A DNA stretch of 5,372 nucleotides from Actinomycetota bacterium (GCA_012271125.1 JAAXHB010000184.1:1-5372); one strand, 5' to 3'. Shown: positions 1 to 5,372, counted from the stretch's first letter. A program made the numbers and translations. The notes: generated by a model not told the origin, from the letters alone.

Positions 1-129
1 ATCACCTACACCCTGCCAGCTGGTGCCACCGCCCCGGGCAACGTCTCAATCCGCTACGCCACCCCATCAACCGAAGACGACCAGGACAACCACGGCGTCA
101 TCCACATCACCATCGGCACAGCCGGCACC
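1..129 (+). repeat. Ig-like module R0, C-terminal part (class a)
   Basis: Residues 1-43 are the last strands of a module whose first half, including its cysteine loop, lies upstream of the window. It opens with I-T-Y-T-L-P-A-G-A-T-A-P, continues with V-S-I-R-Y-A and ends with V-I-H-I-T-I. The closest internal relative is R12 (L-P-D-G-A-T-A-P, V-S-I-G-Y-T-T), which shows the gene continues to the left with the same repeat type. Confidence 0.85.
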
Positions 130-3100
130 GACACCCTCGTTGACGACACTGCCACAATCCACCGCACCGGCACCGGCGCAGCAACCGCCACCATCCACGT
201 CACCCAAAACGACTCCTGCGGAGCGTCCTGCGCCGGTGTCGCCATCGACACCGCAGCAACCCACGGCACCGCTACGGCAAACGCCGACGGCTCCATCACA
301 TACACAATCGCAGACGGCACTTCAGCAGAAACACAAGACACCTTCACCTATACCACTACCGCACAATCCAACGCCGCCACCGTCACCATCACCTTCACAT
401 ACTCCGATGCCATTGGCAACGACCAAACCCATGTCGTCCGCAGCGGCACCGACCCCATTAACCAGAACATCAACGTCCAATCCAACGACGAATGCTCCAC
501 CGGTTGCGCCGGCTTGCGGGTCACCTCACAACCCGCCCAAGGCACCGTCACCGTCACCGCAGGCGGCACCGCTCTCAACTACTTCCTACCAGCAGGCACC
601 GTCGTCACCAATCCCATCCAAACCTTCACATACACCACCCAAAGTGCCTGGTACACACGCCAGTCACCGCCAGCACTTGAATACGCCACGGTCACATTTA
701 TCGTCACCCAACCCGGCCAGGACGTCCTTGTAAACGACACCGCTGACTTCGACAACCGTGGCTCCGTCCAGATCGACACCAACGTCTTGGCCAACGACGT
801 CTGCGTCGGCGGCTGTGAGAACCTGCGCATCACCTCACGCCCGAGCATCGGCACCGCCAGTGTCTTAAGCAACGGCACCACCATCCGCTACCGACTCACC
901 CAAAACACCAATCTGCCATCTGCGGCAATCGTCGGCTACACCACCGATAACGCCATGAATACCGGCACACTCACCATCAACCTCACCAGCGCCGATGCGC
1001 TCGTCAACGACTCAGCCTCGATCACCCGCAGCGCCCTCGATCAGGTAGCCACCACCATCAATGTCCTCGCTAACGACAACTGCATCGGCACCTGCAGTGG
1101 TGTGACCATTGCCACTGCGCCAGCGCAAGGCACCGCCACCGCTACCGCCAACGGCATGATCACCTACAGCCTCGCCCAAGACGAAGTCGCCGCTGCCAGC
1201 GTCACCTTCACCTACACGACTTCCGGCACCTCCATCCCCGCCACTGTCACCGTCAACATCGACCGCTCCGACCACATCAACGACGACACCTTCACCATCA
1301 CCCGCAACGCCGTCGAAGAAGTCACCATGTCGCTTACGGTCCTCACCAACGATGCCTGCGGCGCAGACTGTGCCGGCCTCGCCATTAAAGCTGCCCCAGC
1401 TGTCGGCACCGCCACCGTTAACTCCGAGGGCACCGCCATCAACTTCACCCTCGCCGAAGATGAGCCCGCACCCGCCTCCACAACTTTCACCTACACCACC
1501 ATCTGGGCCAACAATCCAATCGACTCCGACAACACTTCAGCCGACCGCACCATCGCCACGGTCACGGTCAACTTCTCGGTTACCAAAGACATCCTCTTCT
1601 CCTACCCACCAGAGGACGATGATGTTCGCTTCCCGAGCGGCTATTTCGTCATAGGACGTCCGGGCGATGGTGCTGTGAGCAGGGAAATCCCCGTTCTTGA
1701 CAACGACTTCTGTGGCGTCAGCAACTGCGCCGGCCTGCGCATCACCGAAAACATTGATCCTGCTGACGACTCTGGAACCGTGAGCATCGTTGATGGCAAG
1801 ATCATCTACACCATCGGCGACGGCGTAGATGACCCGTCCCGAAGCGACACCCGCTTCACCTACACGACCGATAATGCCGTTGAACCTGCTCGGGTCTATC
1901 TCAACGTCGAAAACGACGGCGATGATCTCAAGCCCGACACTTTCAACTTCCGCCGTGCCGCGGGCACCGCACTAGACGAAGTGCTTGACGTCACCGACAA
2001 TGACGTGGGCGCCTACTGCTGTTCTCGCGTTTGGGTTGTGACTCCACCCTCTGTTGGCACTGTCACCGACATAGTTCAATCTGATGATGACGTTGACGAG
2101 TTCCGCCTACAGCTCAGCGCCACTGAAGCCCCGGCATCGTTGAGCTTCACCTATACCAGTGCTTATGCAATCGATGCTGCCACGCCAACAGCCACCGTCA
2201 ACATGGCTTACTACGACGCACTCTATGCCGACCGCATCTTTGCCCACCGCACCGGCACCGATGAGTTCAGCCTCACCCTCGATGTCCTCGATAACGACAC
2301 CTGCGTCTCCGACTGCGCCGGATTCGCCGTCGCAACCCAGCCTGCCGCTGGCACCGTTGCCGTTAACTCCGAAGGCGACGCCCTCACCTACACAATCCCG
2401 TCTGGCACCGCTGCCGCAGCTGTCCAGACCTTCACCTATCGCACCACCAACACCGAATCCTCCGAATATGGCACCGTCACCGTTGTCATCGCAGCCACCG
2501 GCACAGATACCCTCACCGACGACACAGCCAGCATCACTCGCTACGGCACCGCCGCCGCCAGCGTCGTCATAGACGCCACCTACAACGACGCCTGCGGCAA
2601 CAACTGTGCCGGCATGACTATCACCAGCGCCCCAACCAACGGCACCGCCACCGTCAACGCCAACGGCACGATCACCTACACAATCACTGGCAACGGCAGC
2701 GTCACCTCTGACACCTTCACATACGGCACAACCTCAGACGGCGGCACTGACGGCGACCATGCCACCGTCACCGTCGACATCGGCACCACAGATCTACTAG
2801 TTGACGACGTTTACCACATCGCACGCATCGGCACACGGTTGGTGAATGAGTACATCCCCGTGCTCGCCAACGACTCCTGCGCCAGCAACTGTGCCGGCCT
2901 TAACATCACAAGCGAACTACCCGACTCTCTCGAGGATCTCGAGGATGATGGTGGTGCACTTGAAGTTCGAAGCAACCAAATCTATTTCCGAATCCCGTCT
3001 CGCATTGAGTTCACCGGCTCTGTAGTTGTCAAGTACGCCACCGATTCCGCCAATGAGCTAGCTGAAGAAGGCAAGCTGCTGATCGTTGTCGGACTTGAAA

Positions 3101-5372
3101 ACGTTGACGACCTCGTTATCGACGAAGCCGACCTCTACCGTCGAGCCGGCACCGCAGCCAGCGTCAACATTCCCGTCACTGATAACGACAGCTGCGAGTC
3201 ATCTTGTGTCGCAACCATCACCAAGGCAGCCACCCATGGCAGCCTCAAGAAAGAAATCGACCAGTCCATCACCTACAGCGTCGCTGCCGATGAGCCAACC
3301 GTCGAAACAGATACCTTCACCTATAAGACGCAGCTGTCCTACCTCGGCCCCGTACAGTTCGTCGCAGACGTCACCGTCAACCACACCAATGTCGACAACC
3401 TCATCGCAGACACGATGTTCGTCGCCCGCAGCGGCACCGAAGCCGTCTCCACCGAACTCGACGTCCTCAACAACGACACCTGCCTCGACTCCTGCGCCGG
3501 CATGACCATCAGCTACGCCCCAGCCGTCGGCAATGTCAGCATCACCAGCGACAACAAGATCGCCTTCTCACTGCCTGACGGCGCAACCGCCCCCGCCAAG
3601 GTCAGCATCGGCTACACCACTGCCGACGCCGACTACACCACCTTCGCAACTCTCACCATTGGCGCAACCGGATCAGACACCCTCAACAACGACACCATCA
3701 CAATCAAGCGCCGCGGCACCGACGAAACCACAGCCGTCATCAACGTCACCAGCAACGACGCCTGCGGCGCATCCTGTGCCGGACTAGCCATCGCCTCCAA
3801 CCCCGCAACCGGCGCTACCGCCACCGCCAACGCTGACAGCACCATCACCTACACAATCGCAGCTGGCACCGCTGCCAGAACCAGCGACACCTTCACCTAC
3901 ACCACCACCGCACAATCCAGCGCCGCCACCGTCACCGTCAACTTCACCGCCGCCGACGCCCTCGCCAACGACGAAAAGGTCATCGTCAACTGGGACGGCG
4001 CATCCGACATCACCGCCGACATAAACGTCACCAGCAACGACACCTGCTCCGCTTCATGCGAAGGCCTGCGAGTCCTTTCACAACCTGACGCCCCCAACAG
4101 CGTCGCCGTCTCCGACGACGGGACCAAGCTCGTCCTGTCCGTCAAAGACGACACTCACTTCAACAACCCGATCACCTTCGCCTACACCACCGAAACAGCT
4201 TGGGCAGCCAAAGAACACGCCACCGTCAGTGTCATCGCCGGTGACACCTCCAAGAACATCCTGGTGCGCGACACCGCCCGCATCGACAACGCCGGCCAGA
4301 CCAGCGTCAACATCGACGTCCTCGCCAACGACGCCTGCCAAGCCGACAACTGCAAGAACCTGCGCATCCTCCTACAACCCTTCGACCCCGACGACAACCC
4401 TGTGGGCACTGCCACCATCGAAGACGACAACACCATCACCTACAGCATCGCCGGCGTCGAAAACCCACCATCACGTGTTGACTTCCTCTACGTCACCCGT
4501 GCCGACGACAACAGCTCCAACCACGATGGCTCAGCCCTGGTAACCGTCTACATCATCGCCGCCGATGCCCTAGTCGACGACACCCACGCGGTACCCCGTG
4601 ATGGCACTGCTGCCCTAACCACCACCATCAACGTCCTCGAAAACGACAACTGCGCCGCCGGTTGTGACGACCCACGCCTGTTGACCTATCCGATAGCCGG
4701 CTCGGTCACCTTCAACAGCGCAAAAGAGCTCGTCTATGTCCTCGCCCAAGGCGAAACCGCTCCCGCCACCGTCTCCTTCCAATACCTCACCGCTGGTGCC
4801 TACGCCGCCAAGGGCTTTGCCGGCGCCGCCACCATCACCATCAACCTTCAAGTCACCACAGATGTCCTCACAGAAGACAACATCATCGTGTTGCGTGACG
4901 CCACCGAAACCGTCACCGTCGCCCTAGACGTCACCGCCAACGACGTCTGTGGTGCCGACTGTGCAGGCCTCACCATCACCACTGCCCCAAGCATCGGCAC
5001 CGCCACCGTCAACGCCACCGGCACCATCACCTACACCTACCCAGCTTCTATCGCCAGCCAAGAGGTCACCCTCGCTTACGAAACTGACGAATCCACCGCC
5101 CCCGCAACTGTCACCCTCGATGTGCGAGTGCCAGACACTCTCGACGACGAAGCCGTCACTATCAGCCGAAATGGCGTCGACAAGGCAGAGACCATTATCA
5201 ACGTCACCGACGGCGACACCTGCCCAGGCGATTGCACCGGCATCAAGATCGTCGACCTCGCCCGTACCGGCACCCTCACCGTCAACGAAACCGGTGCCAA
5301 CGCTGGAACGATCACCTACACCCTCGAAGCCGGCGCTGCCGTTGTCACCTCAGACACCTTCACCTACACCAC
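1..5372 (+). CDS. Giant Ig-like tandem-repeat surface/adhesin-type protein, internal fragment
   Basis: Frame 1 has no stop codon across 1790 codons, and its third positions are strongly C-biased, which settles strand and frame. The translation is a string of about 19 beta-rich modules of 91-111 residues, each with D-x-L-x-x-D-T-A, I-N-V-L-A-N-D, C-x3-C-A-G-L, G-T-I-T-Y-T, D-T-F-T-Y-T-T and A-T-V-T-V motifs. This resembles bacterial Ig-like/cadherin-like (Big_9/VCBS-type) stalk repeats. The protein is rich in Thr, Ala and Asp, poor in Lys (about 23, none before residue 463), and has five Trp and 36 Cys. Such proteins are normally exported and form long stalks for adhesion or cell-cell contact; that role is inferred from family resemblance. 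No catalytic domain, signal peptide, membrane helix or LPxTG motif lies in the window, so anchoring is unknown. Start and end are both outside. No regulation can be read. The frame is certain; the specific function is not. Confidence 0.97.
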   Translation, partial: MTYTLPAGATAPGNVSIRYATPSTEDDQDNHGVIHITIGTAGTDTLVDDTATIHRTGTGAATATIHVTQNDSCGASCAGVAIDTAATHGTATANADGSITYTIADGTSAETQDTFTYTTTAQSNAATVTITFTYSDAIGNDQTHVVRSGTDPINQNINVQSNDECSTGCAGLRVTSQPAQGTVTVTAGGTALNYFLPAGTVVTNPIQTFTYTTQSAWYTRQSPPALEYATVTFIVTQPGQDVLVNDTADFDNRGSVQIDTNVLANDVCVGGCENLRITSRPSIGTASVLSNGTTIRYRLTQNTNLPSAAIVGYTTDNAMNTGTLTINLTSADALVNDSASITRSALDQVATTINVLANDNCIGTCSGVTIATAPAQGTATATANGMITYSLAQDEVAAASVTFTYTTSGTSIPATVTVNIDRSDHINDDTFTITRNAVEEVTMSLTVLTNDACGADCAGLAIKAAPAVGTATVNSEGTAINFTLAEDEPAPASTTFTYTTIWANNPIDSDNTSADRTIATVTVNFSVTKDILFSYPPEDDDVRFPSGYFVIGRPGDGAVSREIPVLDNDFCGVSNCAGLRITENIDPADDSGTVSIVDGKIIYTIGDGVDDPSRSDTRFTYTTDNAVEPARVYLNVENDGDDLKPDTFNFRRAAGTALDEVLDVTDNDVGAYCCSRVWVVTPPSVGTVTDIVQSDDDVDEFRLQLSATEAPASLSFTYTSAYAIDAATPTATVNMAYYDALYADRIFAHRTGTDEFSLTLDVLDNDTCVSDCAGFAVATQPAAGTVAVNSEGDALTYTIPSGTAAAAVQTFTYRTTNTESSEYGTVTVVIAATGTDTLTDDTASITRYGTAAASVVIDATYNDACGNNCAGMTITSAPTNGTATVNANGTITYTITGNGSVTSDTFTYGTTSDGGTDGDHATVTVDIGTTDLLVDDVYHIARIGTRLVNEYIPVLANDSCASNCAGLNITSELPDSLEDLEDDGGALEVRSNQIYFRIPSRIEFTGSVVVKYATDSANELAEEGKLLIVVGLENVDDLVIDEADLYRRAGTAASVNIPVTDNDSCESSCVATITKAATHGSLKKEIDQSITYSVAADEPTVETDTFTYKTQLSYLGPVQFVADVTVNHTNVDNLIADTMFVARSGTEAVSTELDVLNNDTCLDSCAGMTISYAPAVGNVSITSDNKIAFSLPDGATAPAKVSIGYTTADADYTTFATLTIGATGSDTLNNDTITIKRRGTDETTAVINVTSNDACGASCAGLAIASNPATGATATANADSTITYTIAAGTAARTSDTFTYTTTAQSSAATVTVNFTAADALANDEKVIVNWDGASDITADINVTSNDTCSASCEGLRVLSQPDAPNSVAVSDDGTKLVLSVKDDTHFNNPITFAYTTETAWAAKEHATVSVIAGDTSKNILVRDTARIDNAGQTSVNIDVLANDACQADNCKNLRILLQPFDPDDNPVGTATIEDDNTITYSIAGVENPPSRVDFLYVTRADDNSSNHDGSALVTVYIIAADALVDDTHAVPRDGTAALTTTINVLENDNCAAGCDDPRLLTYPIAGSVTFNSAKELVYVLAQGETAPATVSFQYLTAGAYAAKGFAGAATITINLQVTTDVLTEDNIIVLRDATETVTVALDVTANDVCGADCAGLTITTAPSIGTATVNATGTITYTYPASIASQEVTLAYETDESTAPATVTLDVRVPDTLDDEAVTISRNGVDKAETIINVTDGDTCPGDCTGIKIVDLARTGTLTVNETGANAGTITYTLEAGAAVVTSDTFTYT
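130..405 (+). repeat. Ig-like module R1 (class b)
   Basis: Residues 44-135, 92 residues, close to the consensus. It begins D-T-L-V-D-D-T-A, has C73 and C77 after N70-D71, then H-G-T-A-T-A-N-A-D-G, and D-T-F-T-Y-T-T at 113-119. Its last third is nearly the same as that of R13 at DNA level (337-396 against 3886-3945). It contains no lysine. Confidence 0.9.
406..720 (+). repeat. Ig-like module R2 (class c)
   Basis: Residues 136-240, 105 residues. Cysteines are C165 and C169 in N-D-E-C-S-T-G-C-A-G-L. The extra length lies in the loop between the F-T-Y-T-T strand and the final A-T-V-T strand (about residues 214-227, with W217). R14 shares N-P-I, F-x-Y-T-T and a Trp at the same place, so the two look like descendants of one module. 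Confidence 0.88.
721..993 (+). repeat. Ig-like module R3 (class d)
   Basis: Residues 241-331, 91 residues, one of the shortest modules. C268 and C272 sit in L-A-N-D-V-C-V-G-G-C-E-N-L-R-I, where the usual A-G-L is E-N-L. R15 has the matching K-N-L-R-I, and both modules share D-N near the first strand. The usual D-T-F-T-Y-T-T strand is weakened to A-A-I-V-G-Y-T-T. Confidence 0.87.
994..1269 (+). repeat. Ig-like module R4 (class e)
   Basis: Residues 332-423, 92 residues. It begins D-A-L-V-N-D-S-A and has T-T-I-N-V-L-A-N-D-N-C with cysteines C361 and C365. It ends V-T-F-T-Y-T-T, then A-T-V-T-V-N-I. R16 has the same T-T-I-N-V-L-x-N-D-N-C block and a shared L-A-Q-x-E turn, so they are probable block-duplication partners. 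Confidence 0.88.
1270..1587 (+). repeat. Ig-like module R5 (class f)
   Basis: Residues 424-529, 106 residues. C453 and C457 lie in N-D-A-C-G-A-D-C-A-G-L, the same loop as in R17 apart from one residue. The two also share A-P-x-x-G-T-A-T-V-N. An insertion at about 501-517 (Trp502, several Asn and Asp) lengthens the loop before the last strand. The first lysine of the window, K463, is here. Confidence 0.88.
1588..1920 (+). repeat. Ig-like module R6, divergent and acidic (class g)
   Basis: Residues 530-640, 111 residues, the longest module. The usual first strand is replaced by an acidic stretch (P-P-E-D-D-D at 536-541) and a Gly/Tyr/Phe-containing segment. The cysteine loop has one extra residue: C571-x4-C576. 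The core recovers at E-I-P-V-L-D-N-D and R-F-T-Y-T-T. It ends in an acidic linker, E-N-D-G at 637-640 followed by D-D. Codon use shifts here to gat, gtt, ggt, gtg, gga and agg. R10 is its nearest relative (Y-I-P-V-L-A-N-D). Confidence 0.82.
1921..2214 (+). repeat. Ig-like module R7 with shifted cysteine pair (class h)
   Basis: Residues 641-738, 98 residues. It starts D-D-L-K-P-D-T and has F-R-R-A-A-G-T-A, close to the R-R-A-G-T-A of R11. In the loop after N667-D668 the first consensus Cys is Gly670, and a new Cys (C673) stands directly next to the second one (C674). An acidic insertion, S-D-D-D-V-D-E at 694-700, follows. The S-F-T-Y-T-S strand is kept. Confidence 0.83.
2215..2505 (+). repeat. 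Ig-like module R8 (class a)
   Basis: Residues 739-835, 97 residues. C768 and C772 lie in L-D-V-L-D-N-D-T-C-V-S-D-C-A-G. It resembles R12 (L-D-V-L-N-N-D-T-C, x-A-D near the first strand, I-x-A-T-G at the end). Codon use returns to the C-ending pattern after R6-R7. Confidence 0.88.
2506..2790 (+). repeat. Ig-like module R9, near consensus (class b)
   Basis: Residues 836-930, 95 residues, one of the cleanest copies: D-T-L-T-D-D-T-A-S-I-T-R, N-D-A-C-G-N-N-C-A-G-M (C865 and C869), G-T-A-T-V-N-A-N-G-T-I-T-Y-T, D-T-F-T-Y and A-T-V-T-V-D-I. It groups with R1 and R13. The Gly/Asp-rich turn at about 913-920 sits just before the last strand. Confidence 0.9.
2791..3105 (+). repeat. Ig-like module R10, acidic insertion (class g)
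   Basis: Residues 931-1035, 105 residues. C960 and C964 lie in L-A-N-D-S-C-A-S-N-C-A-G-L. After the cysteine loop the usual A-P-x-x-G-T turn is replaced by an acidic insertion (about 972-985) that contains a 9-base tandem duplication encoding L-E-D-L-E-D. The V-V-V-K-Y-A-T-D strand and the I-P-V-L-A-N-D strand match R6. Codons are again richer in gat, gag, gtt and cga. Confidence 0.83.
3106..3393 (+). repeat. Ig-like module R11, altered cysteine loop (class h)
   Basis: Residues 1036-1131, 96 residues. It has R-R-A-G-T-A and V-T-D-N-D as in R7. C1065 and C1069 are present, but the A-G-L after the second Cys is replaced by V-A, making this turn one residue shorter than in R1. The A-A-T-H-G turn is shared with R1. 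It is locally rich in lysine (K1075, K1083, K1084) compared with the rest of the chain. Confidence 0.84.
3394..3675 (+). repeat. Ig-like module R12 (class a)
   Basis: Residues 1132-1225, 94 residues. C1161 and C1165 lie in N-D-T-C-L-D-S-C-A-G-M. The second half (L-P-D-G-A-T-A-P, V-S-I-G-Y-T-T) matches R0 and the first half matches R8, linking the left and middle blocks of the protein. Confidence 0.88.
3676..3954 (+). repeat. Ig-like module R13 (class b)
   Basis: Residues 1226-1318, 93 residues. C1255 and C1259 lie in N-D-A-C-G-A-S-C-A-G-L. S-D-T-F-T-Y-T-T-T-A-Q-S-S is followed by A-A-T-V-T-V. It is the partner of R1, with about 55 of 60 bases alike in the D-T-F-T-Y to A-T-V-T stretch, the strongest internal DNA match I found. 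Confidence 0.9.
3955..4254 (+). repeat. Ig-like module R14 (class c)
   Basis: Residues 1319-1418, 100 residues. C1349 and C1353 lie in N-D-T-C-S-A-S-C-E-G-L. The first-strand R-x-G-T is changed to N-W-D-G (Trp1331). N-P-I-T-F-A-Y-T-T and Trp1401 align with R2. Confidence 0.87.
4255..4563 (+). repeat. Ig-like module R15, C-x4-C loop (class d)
   Basis: Residues 1419-1521, 103 residues. The leading Asp is Asn (N-I-L-V-R-D-T-A). The cysteine loop is one residue longer, C1446-x4-C1451, and is followed by K-N-L-R-I as in R3. A Pro/Asp insertion (F-D-P-D-D-N-P, 1461-1467) precedes the G-T-A-T strand. The D-T-F-T-Y-T-T strand has become V-D-F-L-Y-V-T. Confidence 0.85.
4564..4860 (+). repeat. Ig-like module R16 (class e)
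   Basis: Residues 1522-1620, 99 residues. C1551 and C1555 lie in L-E-N-D-N-C-A-A-G-C, followed by D-D-P-R-L in place of A-G-L-x-I. The A-P-x-x-G-T turn is Y-P-I-A-G-S. It pairs with R4 through T-T-I-N-V-L and L-A-Q-x-E. Confidence 0.85.
4861..5133 (+). repeat. Ig-like module R17 (class f)
   Basis: Residues 1621-1711, 91 residues. C1650 and C1654 lie in A-N-D-V-C-G-A-D-C-A-G-L-T-I, followed by G-T-A-T-V-N-A-T-G-T-I-T-Y-T. It matches R5 in the cysteine loop but lacks the R5 insertion. The usual D-T-F-T-Y-T-T strand is E-V-T-L-A-Y-E-T. Confidence 0.88.
5134..5372 (+). repeat. Ig-like module R18, truncated by window end (b-like)
   Basis: Residues 1712-1790 plus two bases. It starts D-T-L-D-D-E-A-V. 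The N-D before the cysteine loop is G-D (G1738-D1739), followed by C1741 and C1745. It reaches S-D-T-F-T-Y-T at the last complete codon, so the final strand lies downstream. It resembles R13 and R9 (T-I-T-Y-T, S-D-T-F-T-Y) more than R6, so the 12-module pattern does not simply continue. Confidence 0.85.

Noticed and set aside
23..733. Open + strand frame of 236 codons in frame 2
   Set aside because: Its product is a low-complexity Pro/Thr/Ser chain produced by reading the C-rich repeat codons out of frame; it has no domain, no ribosome binding site and overlaps the certain frame 1.
889..927. Possible sorting or anchoring motif around L-P-S-A-A and similar L-P-A-G sequences
   Set aside because: None matches LPxTG, and all lie inside repeat modules with no following membrane helix or basic tail.
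955..1330. In-frame ATG codons as internal starts (for example at 955 and 1327)
   Set aside because: They fall within module strands, have no purine-rich ribosome binding site upstream, and the frame is open well before them.
1588..1710. Possible frameshift or foreign insertion at the start of R6
   Set aside because: The frame stays open, C-ending codons continue partly, and R10 shares parts of the altered module, so it is a genuine divergent module.
130..5235. Classical calcium-binding VCBS/RTX-type repeats
   Set aside because: The acidic calcium loop is replaced by the cysteine loop, and no G-G-x-G-x-D nonapeptides occur; only a few modules (R6, R7, R10, R15) have acidic inserts that might still bind a cation.
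54..5315. Numerous antisense open frames of 60-101 codons (for example 579-884 and 3897-4154 on the - strand)
   Set aside because: They recur at equivalent places of different modules with similar sequences (Val/Met/Ala-rich), as expected for shadows of a repeated coding strand with few T-rich codons.
130..5372. Regularly spaced repeats as a possible CRISPR array
   Set aside because: The period is 273-333 bases, the repeats are divergent and in frame, and they encode a conserved protein module.

Overview
The whole window is the inside of one very long gene on the + strand. Frame 1 is open from the first base to the last (1790 complete codons plus two bases, no stop codon), with no start, signal peptide, membrane segment or sorting signal in view, so both ends of the protein lie outside. 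Base composition is high in G+C (roughly 60% by eye). Third codon positions are dominated by C (acc, gcc, gtc, atc, ctc, aac, gac) and there are no introns. This suggests a high-GC bacterium, most plausibly an actinomycete-type Gram-positive; that placement is inference and no genus can be named.

The encoded protein is a chain of immunoglobulin-like beta-sandwich modules of about 91-111 residues: the end of one module (R0), seventeen complete modules (R1-R17) and most of another (R18). Each follows the same order: D-x-L-x-x-D-T-A near the start, then R-x-G-T, then I-N-V-L-A-N-D, then a C-x3-C-A-G-L loop, then A-P-x-x-G-T-A-T-V, G-T-I-T-Y-T, D-T-F-T-Y-T-T and A-T-V-T-V. This is the layout of bacterial Ig-like/cadherin-like stalk repeats (Big_9/VCBS-like) found in giant secreted or cell-wall adhesins.

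The unusual part is the loop after the N-D pair. Calcium-binding relatives usually carry an acidic D-x-D-G-D type loop there. Here every module has two cysteines, and these 36 cysteines are the only ones in the 1790 residues. A small disulfide staple per module, replacing calcium, is the natural reading.

The modules are not equally related. By eye they sort into classes in the order a b c d e f g h a b g h a b c d e f, followed by a b-like module. R0-R5 resemble R12-R17 about 3.55 kb downstream, and R6-R9 resemble R10-R13 about 1.2 kb downstream. This points to growth by duplication of multi-module blocks. The g and h modules (R6-R7 and R10-R11) also differ in codon use and acidity.

There is no second gene, RNA gene, promoter, terminator, mobile element or CRISPR array that I can support. 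Open stretches in other frames are shadows of the repetitive, C-rich coding strand.
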